Source: Rhizobium sp. NFR03
GTDB taxonomy: Bacteria > Pseudomonadota > Alphaproteobacteria > Rhizobiales > Rhizobiaceae
Direction of reading: 5' to 3'
Length of the DNA stretch: 64,000 nucleotides
Assembly (NCBI RefSeq): GCF_900111275.1
Contig: NZ_FOGR01000012.1
Coordinates: forward strand, 1-64,000
Of this stretch, positions 1 to 8,965 are shown piece by piece; positions within the stretch are counted from its first letter, which is position 1, and each line of letters begins with the position of its first letter. The notes below the pieces were generated by a model that saw nothing but the letters and a program-made list of their open reading frames with translations, had not been told where the DNA came from and did not search any database. Position numbers and translations under genes: made by a program.

Positions 1-564
1 CAGGCCCGGCGGCGCCTTGGCACTTGCGGCCGATCGTAGGGCATCGATAAACAGAACCTCCAGCAGCCGGTGAAGCACCATCTCGCGCGCGACCCGGTCA
101 GCCCGCGTCTCCTCGTTGATCATGCGGACCAGAGCCATCAGTCGATCTTCACCGTGAACATGGATGACTTCTGGCAGCAGCGACACGAGAAGAGCCCTGT
201 CATCCGAGCCGAAAGCACAATGCCCGACCAGGGCCTTGATCTCTGCCGGTGCTTCGGGGTCGCCCAAGCGAAAGACACCGGGGCTGGTCTCCAGACGTTG
301 GGCAAGTGCGCCGCGTGGCGGCGGCTCCATGCTGCTCATCGTGAAGGAGAAGATCTTCGGGACCAGGACGAAGTCACCCTCACCGAGCACCATTGGGTCA
401 CGACCGGCAATCGTCATCAGGCAGTGGCCTTCGACGACAGCGCAGTAGAAGGGACTCCCGAGCTCCGTGCGCTCAACCAGCCACCGACCGCCGCCCGTGA
501 CCAGCTTTGAGATCGACGGGCTTGGTTTCAGCAATGATACGACTTCGGCAACCGGATCGGTCAT
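1..564 (-). CDS. AraC-family regulator, N-terminal part (runs off the left edge)
   Basis: The reverse strand reads 188 codons without a stop from an ATG at 562-564 to base 1, so this is the 5' part of a longer gene. The product begins MTDPVAEVVSLLKPSPSI and contains GGRWLVE, a cupin stretch (MVLGEGDFVLVPK) and ALVRMINEE...LLEVLFIDALRS. This matches the AraC-type N-terminal ligand-binding cupin (Cupin_6) found in regulators with a C-terminal AraC helix-turn-helix. That DNA-binding half would lie outside the window. The gene is divergent from the SDR gene at 664, the usual arrangement for an AraC activator next to its target oxidoreductase. The ligand is unknown. Confidence 0.8.
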   Translation of the reverse strand, partial: MTDPVAEVVSLLKPSPSISKLVTGGGRWLVERTELGSPFYCAVVEGHCLMTIAGRDPMVLGEGDFVLVPKIFSFTMSSMEPPPRGALAQRLETSPGVFRLGDPEAPAEIKALVGHCAFGSDDRALLVSLLPEVIHVHGEDRLMALVRMINEETRADRVAREMVLHRLLEVLFIDALRSAASAKAPPGL

Positions 565-663
565 GTTTTTCGGACTCCTGCTAAACAGTACCGGACCTAC
601 GCATATAGCAAGTCCGGGTGACCAGGTCCATCTTCAGCCTAGTTAAATGTCAGGAGACGGAAG

Positions 664-1422
664 ATGCCAAAGATCCTCATCACCGGTTGCTCGTCCGGTT
701 TCGGCCTCGCCATCGCTCAGAAATTCGTCGACGCGGAGTGGGACGTGGTCGCGACCATGCGCACGCCGCGCTACGACCTTCTTCCCTCGAACAACCGGCT
801 TGAAATCCTGGCGCTTGATATCACGAGCGCCGACAGCATCGCGAAGGCGGTCGAGGCCGCCGGCACCATCGATGCACTGGTCAACAATGCCGGCGTCGGC
901 ATGCTCAATGTACTCGAAGGCTCGGAGATGACGAAGATCCGCGAACTGTTCGAGACGAACGTCTTCGGCGCGATGGCGATGACCAAGGCCGTGCTTCCGC
1001 AGATGCGTGACCGTCGCTCAGGCGTCATCGTTAACGTCAGCTCTACTGTGACGCTGAGGCCGCTGCCAGCACTTTCGGTCTACAGCGCCAGCAAGGCGGC
1101 CCTTAACGCATTCACGGAAAGCCTCGCGCTCGAAGCGGCGCTGTTTGGCATCCGCGCCAAACTTGTTTTGCCTGGCTCCGCGCCGACGACTGGCTTCGGC
1201 AAGAATGCCGTCTCGCGCATGGGCATGGAAATTCCCGAGCCGTACACCGCCTTCGTCGACGACTACATGACGAAGCTGCGTTCGGGCACCGAGGTCACGA
1301 CTGCGGATGCGGTCGCAGAAGCCGTCTGGCGGTCTGTGACAGAGATCGATGCACCGATGAAGATCCCCGCCGGCGCCGACGCGGAAACCTCGTTCCACGA
1401 AGCGGGGCATCTGCTCGCCTGA
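664..1422 (+). CDS. SDR family NAD(P)-dependent oxidoreductase
   Basis: Product of 252 residues, typical of classical SDRs. It has a cofactor motif TGCSSGFG at residues 7-14, NNAG near residue 75, a catalytic Ser in VNVSST, and YSASK with Tyr140 and Lys144. The start ATG follows a good ribosome site (AGGAGA, 7 bases upstream). It is divergently transcribed from the AraC regulator on its left, and the hydrolase gene starts 40 bases downstream, so the two probably form an operon. A cytoplasmic alcohol/ketone oxidoreductase is expected; the substrate cannot be inferred. Confidence 0.88.
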   Translation: MPKILITGCSSGFGLAIAQKFVDAEWDVVATMRTPRYDLLPSNNRLEILALDITSADSIAKAVEAAGTIDALVNNAGVGMLNVLEGSEMTKIRELFETNVFGAMAMTKAVLPQMRDRRSGVIVNVSSTVTLRPLPALSVYSASKAALNAFTESLALEAALFGIRAKLVLPGSAPTTGFGKNAVSRMGMEIPEPYTAFVDDYMTKLRSGTEVTTADAVAEAVWRSVTEIDAPMKIPAGADAETSFHEAGHLLA

Positions 1423-1461
1423 ACCTCACCATCCGAAATCCACCTTCGAAGGTCCAGACTC

Positions 1462-2406
1462 ATGAACAATTTGATCAATCTCGCCAAGCATATTCCGACG
1501 CCTGAAGCCACTCTCACCGTGGCCTACACGCCGATCCGTCTTTCGATGCGGGGCCGCCAGCCGCTGGAGCTGCGTGTGACTGCGCCCGCAACCGGCGAAA
1601 AGCTGCCGGTCGTGCTGCTGTCGCATGGCTACGGTCCATCCAACTATATACCGTCTAAAGACGGCTACGCTCCCCTTGTCCAGTTCTGGGCGGAGAGAGG
1701 GTTCGTCGTCATCCAGCCGACGCATGCGAGTTCGCGGGTTGGCGGCCTCCCGTCGGATGCACCCGGCGCGCCCTTTTTCTGGCGCGAACGTGTCGAGGAG
1801 ATGAAGGCGATCCTTGACCAGTTGGCTGAAATTGAACGGCAGGCGCCGGCCGTTGCTGGGCGGATGAATCATTCACGCATCGGCGCAGTGGGCCATTCCT
1901 TCGGCGGCCACACCGTCGGGCTACTGCTCGGCGCGCAGCTGGATGGCGAAGATTTCTCTGATCCTCGCATCTCGGCGGGCGTACTTTTGACAACGCCGGG
2001 ACGCGGCGGCAAGGACATGACGCCTGAAAGTGCTGCCCGCTTTCCGTTCTTCAATGTCGACTTCTCGAAGCTGACGACACGCTGCCTGGTCGTTTGCGGC
2101 GACATGGACAATCCGCATTTTACAACTCGCGGGCCGGATTGGCATGCGGACGCGTTCCACGATGCGCCGGGCGCGGACGCGCTTTTGACGCTGCATGGGG
2201 TAGGACACGGCCTTGGCGGTATCGCGGCGCTTGACGCGAAGGAAACCGAGACCGAGGCACCTGATATTCTCGAGGTGACAAAACGCATGACTCTGGCTTG
2301 GCTTCGCACAAACCTGGGAGTGGATGATGCGGCATGGTCTAATGCAAGTCATGCCCTTGAGGACGGAGCGGCCCCGCTTGCTACGGTCACGCGTAGCAAG
2401 CTCTAG
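1462..2406 (+). CDS. Alpha/beta hydrolase (dienelactone hydrolase/chlorophyllase-like)
   Basis: Product of 314 residues. The nucleophile elbow GHSFGG (Ser146) follows an oxyanion strand LPVVLLSHGYG. Likely acid and base residues are the Asp in LVVCGDMDNPH and the His in LHGVGHGLGG. This fits predicted dienelactone-hydrolase or platelet-activating-factor-acetylhydrolase-like enzymes that cleave esters or lactones in the cytoplasm. No signal peptide is visible. It follows the SDR gene in the same direction and probably shares its promoter. The substrate is unknown. Confidence 0.8.
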   Translation: MNNLINLAKHIPTPEATLTVAYTPIRLSMRGRQPLELRVTAPATGEKLPVVLLSHGYGPSNYIPSKDGYAPLVQFWAERGFVVIQPTHASSRVGGLPSDAPGAPFFWRERVEEMKAILDQLAEIERQAPAVAGRMNHSRIGAVGHSFGGHTVGLLLGAQLDGEDFSDPRISAGVLLTTPGRGGKDMTPESAARFPFFNVDFSKLTTRCLVVCGDMDNPHFTTRGPDWHADAFHDAPGADALLTLHGVGHGLGGIAALDAKETETEAPDILEVTKRMTLAWLRTNLGVDDAAWSNASHALEDGAAPLATVTRSKL

Positions 2407-2483
2407 CTTTTGGTCAATTGGATGGCCACTTGGCCTCCCTTGAGACTGGCCGGTGATTGTGCTGAGAAACTAGCTTGCCCGCG

Positions 2484-2509
2484 GCCCCGACGACACGGCG
2501 TGTCGGGGC
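2484..2509 (+). terminator. Strong hairpin after the SDR/hydrolase pair
   Basis: GCCCCGAC at 2484-2491 pairs with GTCGGGGC at 2502-2509, extended by a G-T pair. It lies about 80 bases after the hydrolase stop and before a convergent gene. There is no T-run after it, so intrinsic termination is uncertain. Confidence 0.4.
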
Positions 2510-2619
2510 ATTACGGCCGGTGTATCAACTAACCCGGCTCTTGCAGGTACTGTATGCTGGAATACTGAAAGTGCATGGAACGATGCCGGTATCGTGACGA
2601 ATTGCGGAACAGGAATGCT

Positions 2620-3630
2620 CTAGGTCTCTTGCAGAAAATAGCGGACTGCGGGTTCGATAAACTCACTATTTTCCCACGTGGGATATTCGGCTCGGATGTG
2701 TTCTATCAAATGCCGATCGACGTTAGTTGCCAACCCGATCGATTGGCGAACGTTTCCAAAATATGCCAACACTTCCGCCAAGATCTCGGGCCCACCTATG
2801 CTGCCATGTCCCGGCACGACCAGATTTGGTTGCAACTTCAACATGTCTCCAAGTGCTATCTCCCATTGGGAGATGTTCATGTCTTGCGCGGTAATCATGG
2901 GCGGAAAGAGTGGCACGATCGGGAACATGCGCTCCTCAGCCAGGTCTCCTGTGAAGACTATGCGCTCATCAGGAAGGAAGACAATCTGGTCGCCCGGTGT
3001 ATGAGCTTTTCCCCATGTCCGAAATTCTACCGTCCGGCCCCCGAGATCCAGTGTGGTATGGTCCTGATCGTATGTCTGGTCAGGCGGTGTGAGCACAATG
3101 TTGTCGAGCAGGTACCTGTGGTTGGGGGGCAGGATGTTGGTTCTGAAGCCGTCAAGAAGCTTCTGGCCCGCTCGGCCAAGATATTCCTTTTGCAAGGCGT
3201 TATAGTAGATGCGGCCGTTGTTCTTGAAGACCTGCGCTCCGAAACCATGCTCAGGATGGGCATGTGTGACGGTGAGCACGACTTGCCGCCCGGGCGCAAG
3301 TCGTCTGGCGAGTGCCAGGACGCTTTCAGCGCTATCTATCCCGAGACCGCAATCGACGATGAGAACGGTATCTCGGCCAACTATGATACCTATATTGGGT
3401 ACCAACGGAACCCGTTTGTCCAAAAGGATAAAAACGCCCGATGCCACTTCCACGGGGAAGCGTGCGTCGACCACCGGCAGAGGGCGTTTCGGAAGCGGCA
3501 ACGCTGCTGCGGATTCCTGGCCTGTCGCAACCTCGCTTGAGGCTCCGAAAGCAATCGCACCCAACGCAGTAAGTTGCAGCATCTGGCGGCGCTGAAAATG
3601 AGTGTTCGAAGACATTGCCCTGTAAGTCAT
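2620..3630 (-). CDS. Exported MBL-fold metallohydrolase
   Basis: Product of 336 residues from the ATG at 3628-3630, which has GAAGGA about eight bases upstream. The open frame extends further, but without a ribosome site. A twin-arginine-like leader (FQRRQMLQLTALGAIAFGA) precedes the mature part, suggesting Tat export to the periplasm. The metal signature is THAHPEHG (His123, His125, Glu127, His128), with further ligands in GKAHTPGD, FTGDLAEE and VVPGHG. The usual HxHxDH aspartate is a glutamate here. It resembles the QuiP/metallo-beta-lactamase-type SoxH-like hydrolases. It stands alone, convergent with the hydrolase gene on its left. Confidence 0.82.
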   Translation of the reverse strand: MTYRAMSSNTHFQRRQMLQLTALGAIAFGASSEVATGQESAAALPLPKRPLPVVDARFPVEVASGVFILLDKRVPLVPNIGIIVGRDTVLIVDCGLGIDSAESVLALARRLAPGRQVVLTVTHAHPEHGFGAQVFKNNGRIYYNALQKEYLGRAGQKLLDGFRTNILPPNHRYLLDNIVLTPPDQTYDQDHTTLDLGGRTVEFRTWGKAHTPGDQIVFLPDERIVFTGDLAEERMFPIVPLFPPMITAQDMNISQWEIALGDMLKLQPNLVVPGHGSIGGPEILAEVLAYFGNVRQSIGLATNVDRHLIEHIRAEYPTWENSEFIEPAVRYFLQET

Positions 3631-3909
3631 GAATTCATCCTTCGAATTGATGGTCGTGCTGTCAACTATGAGCGTGGCGCTCATCCTTCCCATCCCGAAA
3701 GCGCTGATTGAAGCAAAGACGATTCTATCGATTTTCAGCATGTAGCCGTATGGATCAGCCAGACTTCAACTGTGGCTGATGCTGGGGATCGCTGGTTTCG
3801 ATTCCAAACCATCGACTACGATCGAACGTGGTTCACTGATCGAGGAAGCTTATGTTGGATCAACAAGCCGGAAGAGGTATCGCCCGGCTCGTTGTCACCG
3901 AAAGAAGGA

Positions 3910-4830
3910 TCAGAAAGTCACGATGATCTTGCCACGCGCCCTGCCAGAGGCCTGGCGCTCGAAGGCTTCTGCGAACGAGGCGATTGGGAAGACACTATCT
4001 ATCAGGACCGAGTGACCCTTTTCGCGCATCGCCTTAGCCAGATTTGAAAGCCGGCCGGCGTTCGACGTGTGGAACACGAAGCCGCCTTCAACCTTGTGGG
4101 CTGTTGCGAAAGCCTGATCGGGCGGAGACACCGTCGACACGAGCTTGCCGGCACTGCGTAAGACATTGAAGGAGCGCTGCTGTGTGTCACCCCCGACCGT
4201 ATCCAGAACAACATCAACGTCCGAGATGTTTTCGGTGAAATCCTCGGATCGATAATCGATGACTTGATCAGCACCCAGTTCACGCGCGATCTCCACACCA
4301 TTTCCTGACGCGGTCGCGATAACGCGCGCGCCAAAACTTCTGGCGAACTGGATGGCAAAGCTACCCACCCCCCCGGAACCTGCATGCACAAGTACGGTCT
4401 GGCCGGCCTTTACATCCGCCATCTCTACGAGCGCCTGCCAGGCTGTCCCTGCAGCGGTTGGCAATCCGGATGCGCTGTTGAAGTTCATATCTTGCGGAAC
4501 AATCACCAGCTGATCCTCCGGCACAATGGCGTATTCCGCAAAAGCGCCCCCCTTGGTGGGATCAAGTCGTGCCATGACCCGATCGCCGATGCGCCAGCGC
4601 GAAGTCAGTGAGCCGACTTTCTCGACTGTGCCGGCTAAGTCCGTGCCCATCATCGACGGAAAGGTGAGAGGGAAATAAGCATGGACTTCACCGCGCTGCA
4701 GCTTGACGTCGAGCGGGTTGAGGGCTGCTGCTGCAATGAGCACGAGCACCTCACCATCTTTCGGTTCCGGCATGGCTACGTCTGTAAGAACAGGGTTTTG
4801 GCCGTAGTCTGAGAGAATGATCTGTCGCAT
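3910..4830 (-). CDS. NADP-dependent MDR oxidoreductase (quinone reductase type)
   Basis: Product of 306 residues. The ATG at 4828-4830 follows TAGGAG by eight bases; a TTG two codons upstream is less likely. It has a GroES-like N-terminal half (ALNPLDVKLQRGE, GTDLAGTVEKVG) and a Rossmann half with HAGSGGVGSFAIQFA, ending GKIIVTF, as in zinc-free medium-chain reductases. The start lies ten bases after the stop of the ester-cyclase-like gene, so the pair is translationally linked. LysR, divergent upstream of both, is the probable regulator. Cytoplasmic reduction of an enone or quinone is likely. Confidence 0.88.
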   Translation of the reverse strand: MRQIILSDYGQNPVLTDVAMPEPKDGEVLVLIAAAALNPLDVKLQRGEVHAYFPLTFPSMMGTDLAGTVEKVGSLTSRWRIGDRVMARLDPTKGGAFAEYAIVPEDQLVIVPQDMNFNSASGLPTAAGTAWQALVEMADVKAGQTVLVHAGSGGVGSFAIQFARSFGARVIATASGNGVEIARELGADQVIDYRSEDFTENISDVDVVLDTVGGDTQQRSFNVLRSAGKLVSTVSPPDQAFATAHKVEGGFVFHTSNAGRLSNLAKAMREKGHSVLIDSVFPIASFAEAFERQASGRARGKIIVTF

Positions 4831-4839
4831 TTTCAACTC

Positions 4840-5283
4840 CTAGTTCTTGACCGGCCAGACACCCATCTGGGCAAACCAACCCATCCAGTCCTCCATGTGC
4901 CAGGTGTGGGTGATCCGGCCGTTGTCGAAGGCATGGAACTCATGGATTGGAAGCGAGAATTGGCGCCCAGTCGGGGCGACCCCGAACCAATCTGCGACAT
5001 GTCGTCCGGTGATGACGGCGCGGACGGCGGCCTTGTCCGGTCCGCCAATCACATCGACGATCTCGATCTTGATGTCAGCGAACGCTGCGGAGAATGCGGC
5101 GATCATCGGCTTGAACCCATCACGCCCCGCCGCTTGCCCCGGTGCGAGTGGAATGTCTTGCCATTCCGGAACGACGCTTTCGTCCAGAAGATCGGGGTTT
5201 CCTTCGAACGACTTGTAGAACGTACGAAGCGTCTGGAGGTCGGTGGCGCTTATTCCGCTGTAGGATGGCTGTTCGTTTCTCAT
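4840..5283 (-). CDS. SnoaL-like/ester cyclase family protein
   Basis: Product of 147 residues, starting at the ATG 5281-5283 with CGGAGTT upstream; the open frame continues 15 codons further without better support. The sequence carries the SnoaL/NTF2-like pattern of ester cyclases: ITGRHVADWFGVAPTGR, then HEFHAFDNGRITHTWHMEDW. The fold forms small cone-shaped barrels that bind hydrophobic substrates. It is the first gene of a two-gene unit with the MDR oxidoreductase and is divergent from LysR across about 90 bases. The substrate is unknown. Confidence 0.8.
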   Translation of the reverse strand: MRNEQPSYSGISATDLQTLRTFYKSFEGNPDLLDESVVPEWQDIPLAPGQAAGRDGFKPMIAAFSAAFADIKIEIVDVIGGPDKAAVRAVITGRHVADWFGVAPTGRQFSLPIHEFHAFDNGRITHTWHMEDWMGWFAQMGVWPVKN

Positions 5284-5343
5284 GGCGAACTCCGTTGGTT
5301 GGCGATAAGCAACAGTACGCTCGGCCATTTCATCGTTGAAATC

Positions 5344-5366
5344 GATATCAGATATGCGGTAATATC
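5344..5366. promoter_or_regulatory. Possible LysR operator between divergent genes
   Basis: GATAT at 5344-5348 and ATATC at 5362-5366 form an interrupted dyad immediately before the LysR start, in the 89-base divergent spacer. The position suits a LysR box, but the dyad is short. Confidence 0.3.
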
Positions 5367-5372
5367 CACCAC

Positions 5373-6287
5373 ATGGATTTACATGGCATCGATCTGAACT
5401 TGCTTGTCGCGTTCGACGCTCTCATGACCGAGCGGAGCGTGACGCGTGCAGGGGTGCGGATCGGGCGTACACAGCCGGCCATGAGTGCTGCGCTCTCTCG
5501 TCTTCGTGCACTCTTGCAGGACGAGTTGTTTATCCGTGGCCCGGACGGGCTGCAGCCGACGCCGCGCGCGCTCGATCTTGCCGAACCTCTTGGTCACGCG
5601 CTTGCGGAGATCCAAAGAACCCTGGAGTTCACGCAGGTGTTCGACCCCTCGAAGTCGACGGTCACATTCTCGATCGGTTTGTCAGAACACGCAGCGTTCG
5701 TTGTCCTGCCAAAACTGCTTGCCGTCTTGCGCGCCCAAGCATCGAGTATCGTTTTGCGGATCCGCAACTTCGATCACCGCGACGCGGTCCTCTCGCTTCT
5801 GGATTCTGGGGAGGCAGATTTAACTGTCGGTGTTCCGCACACCCCGGCCGGTCGTATCATGAGCGAACGTCTATTCGAGGAGAGTTTCATTTGCGTCATT
5901 CGCAAAGATCATCCGCAAGCCGACGCAGACCTAACGCTCGACGCTTTTCTCCAGATGTCGCATCTTCTGGTTTCTCCGGAAAACGAACGGTTCGGGATGG
6001 TCGATGCCGCGCTTGGGAAGATGGGGCTACGACGGCGCCTTGCGCTGACCCTGCCGCAGATGTACGCAGCTCCTCCGCTCGTTGCGTCCTCAGACTTGAT
6101 CGCGACGCTGATGAAGGGCGTCGTTGACGCTTCCGGGTATCGCGAACAGCTTCACGTGCTGAAGCCGCCATTGGAACTTGGCACTGCCAAGTTCGATATG
6201 GCATGGCATAGGCGCAACGACGTTCACCCCGCGCAGCGCTGGCTGCGTAAGGTGATCGCGTCGCTCTTTGAAAAGGCCGCGTCATAA
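5373..6287 (+). CDS. LysR-family transcriptional regulator (NodD-like)
   Basis: Product of 304 residues, normal LysR length. It begins MDLHGIDLNLLVAFDALMTE with an N-terminal winged helix-turn-helix (residues about 7-65: SVTRAGVRIGRTQPAMSAALSRLR, then LFIRGPDGLQPTPRAL). The remainder is a periplasmic-binding-type effector domain (ADLTVGVPH, PHPQADADLTLDAF-type region). It is divergent from the ester-cyclase/MDR unit and probably controls it and itself. The co-inducer is unknown. Confidence 0.9.
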   Translation: MDLHGIDLNLLVAFDALMTERSVTRAGVRIGRTQPAMSAALSRLRALLQDELFIRGPDGLQPTPRALDLAEPLGHALAEIQRTLEFTQVFDPSKSTVTFSIGLSEHAAFVVLPKLLAVLRAQASSIVLRIRNFDHRDAVLSLLDSGEADLTVGVPHTPAGRIMSERLFEESFICVIRKDHPQADADLTLDAFLQMSHLLVSPENERFGMVDAALGKMGLRRRLALTLPQMYAAPPLVASSDLIATLMKGVVDASGYREQLHVLKPPLELGTAKFDMAWHRRNDVHPAQRWLRKVIASLFEKAAS

Positions 6288-6336
6288 GCTTTTGACTACC
6301 GGAACGGTTAGACGGCTTTCGCGAATGTAGCTTGTC

Positions 6337-6828
6337 TTATTCCTGGCTGAGGAGTTGCCGTGCCGCGCGCGCCCAGTCTTCGACGTGATATGTCCGATAT
6401 ACTCTGCCGTCTTGAACTTCGTGGACATCGATCGTCATGATCCGGAAGGCGCGACCCGACTGGGTGACGCCGAGAAACTCGCCGACAGGCGTACCCTGAG
6501 CTTCGCTGCGCACAACGATCCTGTTTCCCATCGTGAGAACATCGCGGATCTCGAACCTGAAGTCTGGTACCTTGGCGATCCGGGCACTCCATCTTGCGAT
6601 CGTCGCCTCGCGGTCATCGCAGGCATCGGTAGAACCGCAATTCTGCCAGTCCTTGGTCGTGCCAGCTTCGACATGAACGCGCACGTCTGCGGGGGACGCT
6701 GCGGTGAGTGCATTGTAGATGGGTCGCACGATCTCGATTGCCCGGTCGACGGATAAGCTTTGTTGTGTAGCAGGCGAAGGCGCGGCCAACGCAATAGCTA
6801 GGCCGGCGGTTTGTAGGATGTCGCTCAT
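6337..6828 (-). CDS. SnoaL-like protein with possible N-terminal leader
   Basis: Product of 163 residues. The N-terminus (MSDILQTAGLAIALAAPSPATQQS) is weakly hydrophobic and could be a short export leader. The rest is a SnoaL/ester-cyclase fold: IVVRSEAQGTPVGEFLGVTQSGR then TIDVHEVQDGRVYRTYHVEDW. The HVEDW ending parallels HMEDW in the 4840-5283 protein, so the two are distant relatives within one neighbourhood. It is convergent with LysR. The SDR gene upstream on the same strand starts about 50 bases away and may be co-transcribed. Confidence 0.72.
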   Translation of the reverse strand: MSDILQTAGLAIALAAPSPATQQSLSVDRAIEIVRPIYNALTAASPADVRVHVEAGTTKDWQNCGSTDACDDREATIARWSARIAKVPDFRFEIRDVLTMGNRIVVRSEAQGTPVGEFLGVTQSGRAFRIMTIDVHEVQDGRVYRTYHVEDWARAARQLLSQE

Positions 6829-6879
6829 CGATGCATGCCTTTGGCAAAAGTTGGACCTTCTTTCGGTTGCATGTTCAAG

Positions 6880-7779
6880 CTATGGACGCTTCGGCTTCAG
6901 GAGGTCTGCTATCCCAAGTCCTTCGAAAAACGAGAGCTGCCTGGCGCCGATCAAGGCTTCGATCTCGTCTGTTCCTTTGGCCTGTGGATCGATCGAAACC
7001 CTGAACGGTTTCGCTCCGAACGGGAGGTCGAGGACATCCTTCACCGCCGTGCCGATGGATTCGACGGTCAAACCGAGGCCTTTGTCGGCATCCAGTGCCT
7101 CAAGCGCCGTCCCGAGGCCGCGAAGTCGATCGGGAAGAACACCGTATTGGCTGACGACGGCAAGGTTTTCCGGTCTGTGCGCGTCCGCGAAATGTTCCGT
7201 CCCAGTCGTGAATGCGCCGGGCACAACAATGACACTCTCAATGCCAAAGGGTGCAGCTTCGAAGCTCATTGCTTCAGCCAGAGCCTCGCCCGCTGCCTTG
7301 CTGGCGATGTAGGGTCCGATGAAAGGCTCATGGATGCGCGAGGTCGTGCTCCCAATGTAGACCAGAACACCTTCTTTCTGCCGGCGCATGATCGGTAGCG
7401 CTGCCCGGTTCACCCGAAGCCAGGAGATTGCGTTGGTGTCTAAAATCCTCGCCATCTGCGCAGGCGTGAAGGCTTCGGCAATGCCGACCATCAGCATCCC
7501 TGCGTTGTTGACGACCACGTCAAGACGGCCGTTCTCCAAAAGCACCTGATCGAACGCTGCTCTTATGCTGCCCTCCGACAGGACATCGAGTTCAAGCGCG
7601 CGCAGATCAACCTGCTTCTCTGCCGCAAACCGCGACAGGTCCTCGAACCGGTCCTTGTTTCGCTCCTCAAGAGATCGCATCGAGGCGTAGACAGTGTGGC
7701 CCGCGATGGCGAGCGCCTCGGCGACGGCGCGACCGATACCGGATCCGGCGCCTGTGACGACGATGACTTTCTGACCCAT
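6880..7779 (-). CDS. SDR family oxidoreductase
   Basis: Product of 299 residues from the ATG at 7777-7779, preceded by GAGGAGGG; the longer open frame has no ribosome site. Motifs: TGAGSGIG near residue 10, NNAG, and YIASK in FIGPYIASKAAGEAL. The tail (LLKPKRP) and length resemble SDRs acting on bulky alcohols or ketones. The gene starts 11 bases after the stop of the next SDR gene upstream, so the two are one operon. The substrate is unknown. Confidence 0.86.
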   Translation of the reverse strand: MGQKVIVVTGAGSGIGRAVAEALAIAGHTVYASMRSLEERNKDRFEDLSRFAAEKQVDLRALELDVLSEGSIRAAFDQVLLENGRLDVVVNNAGMLMVGIAEAFTPAQMARILDTNAISWLRVNRAALPIMRRQKEGVLVYIGSTTSRIHEPFIGPYIASKAAGEALAEAMSFEAAPFGIESVIVVPGAFTTGTEHFADAHRPENLAVVSQYGVLPDRLRGLGTALEALDADKGLGLTVESIGTAVKDVLDLPFGAKPFRVSIDPQAKGTDEIEALIGARQLSFFEGLGIADLLKPKRP

Positions 7780-7790
7780 CGTATCCCTCC

Positions 7791-8519
7791 TCAAGCCAGG
7801 CCGCCGTTGGCGCGCACGACCTGGCCGTTGATCCATCCTGCGGCGTCGGACAGAAGAAAAGCGACGACTTCGGCTATGTCCCGTGGCTGACCGAGACGTT
7901 TGAATGGTGCCGCTTGAGCCATGCGGTCGATCTCAGCCTGGCTTTTGCCTGTAACGAACAACTCGGTTTCGACCGGGCCCGGAGCAACGGCATTGACGGT
8001 AATCCGTCGCACTCCAAGCTCCTTGGCAACGACACGTGTGAGCGCCTCGATGGCGGCTTTCGTCGCGTTGTAAATGCCGTAGGTTGGGGGATTGAGCGCG
8101 AGCGTTGTGCTGGACATGCTGACGATCCGTCCGCCATCGACGAGGCGTCGCGAAGCTTCGCGGATAGCGTTGATTGTGCCGCGGAGATTGGTATCAAGTT
8201 GTTCGGTAAGCGCCGCGTCGTCCAAATCCTTGAGCAATGACGGCCTGATGATCCCCGCACTGTTGACGAGCGCGTTCACGTTGCCATAAGCGCCTTCCGC
8301 TTGATCGAAGAGTTCTTTGATGTCGGAAGCCGATGAAACATTGGCGCGAACCGCGTTGGCACGCCCGCCGCGCCCGACAATCTCTGCGACAACTGATGCT
8401 GCTTCGTCATGATTGTTGGCGTAATTGACGACAACGTTCCAACCGTGCGCTGCAAGGAGCAGTGCGGTGGCGCGACCAATACCGCGCGATCCGCCCGTGA
8501 CGATAACTGTTTTCTGCAT
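7791..8519 (-). CDS. SDR family oxidoreductase (FabG-like)
   Basis: Product of 242 residues from the ATG at 8517-8519, with AAAGGAGG upstream; the longer frame reaching 8681 has no start signal. Motifs: TGGSRGIG, VNSAG, YNATK and a C-terminal VVRANGG close to the FabG type. First gene of an SDR pair with 6880-7779. The products could catalyse successive oxidation or reduction steps in the same route. Confidence 0.86.
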   Translation of the reverse strand: MQKTVIVTGGSRGIGRATALLLAAHGWNVVVNYANNHDEAASVVAEIVGRGGRANAVRANVSSASDIKELFDQAEGAYGNVNALVNSAGIIRPSLLKDLDDAALTEQLDTNLRGTINAIREASRRLVDGGRIVSMSSTTLALNPPTYGIYNATKAAIEALTRVVAKELGVRRITVNAVAPGPVETELFVTGKSQAEIDRMAQAAPFKRLGQPRDIAEVVAFLLSDAAGWINGQVVRANGGLA

Positions 8520-8965
8520 ATGACATGCCTCCTTTAGGCTTTCGATCAGCCATTTTACGGAGCTGTCGGCCTGAGATGGAAATCGACTTACGGTATGCGT
8601 GATTATCCACCCCGTTGATGATGGTTTCGGCGATCCATACGAAAGTCGTCGTTTGGGTATCTCTCGTGACCGAGGTATCAAGGCAAAATGGACATGACGG
8701 TTTGTGGCCGGACCGCGTTTAACGATCCGGCCATGACGCTTCAGTTGAAAATTATGTTGATGGCCCGCAGCGTGCTATCGAAGCGATCTTCTGCTTCGGC
8801 GGCGTCGATGCCTTCCTTAAGGATGTCTGTTGGCATCGAGGGCTGCTAAACAAGCGCCATGACCCGATAGTCAAAGGACACTTCGTCTCGCAGATGAGAC
8901 GATAAACCTGCAGGTTTTGTCATTTGAGCGGCCGGAGGCATTCGCTCCGGATGTCGGAGAAGAGC
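8520..8965. other. Intergenic stretch with a hairpin and a gene remnant
   Basis: No intact gene is seen in these 446 bases. A hairpin of GGCCGGA (8706-8712) and TCCGGCC (8726-8732) is present, and a short TetR-like tail lies at 8741-8836. The part next to 8519 should hold the promoter of the SDR pair. Confidence 0.5.
8741..8836 (-). pseudogene. C-terminal remnant of a TetR-type regulator
   Basis: The reverse strand reads about 31 codons (MPTDILKEGIDAAEAEDR, then FDSTLRAINIIFN and TGA). A stop lies three codons upstream of the first Met. The phrase EGIDAAEAEDRF...TLRAI resembles the last helix of TetR-family ligand-binding domains. No DNA-binding part is nearby, so this would be a decayed 3' end. 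The assignment rests on a short stretch and is tentative. Confidence 0.35.

Noticed and set aside
2575-3540. Plus-strand open frame of 321 codons
   Set aside because: It lies opposite the MBL-fold gene, whose protein has clear family motifs; the plus frame gives a Cys/Arg-rich product without motifs.
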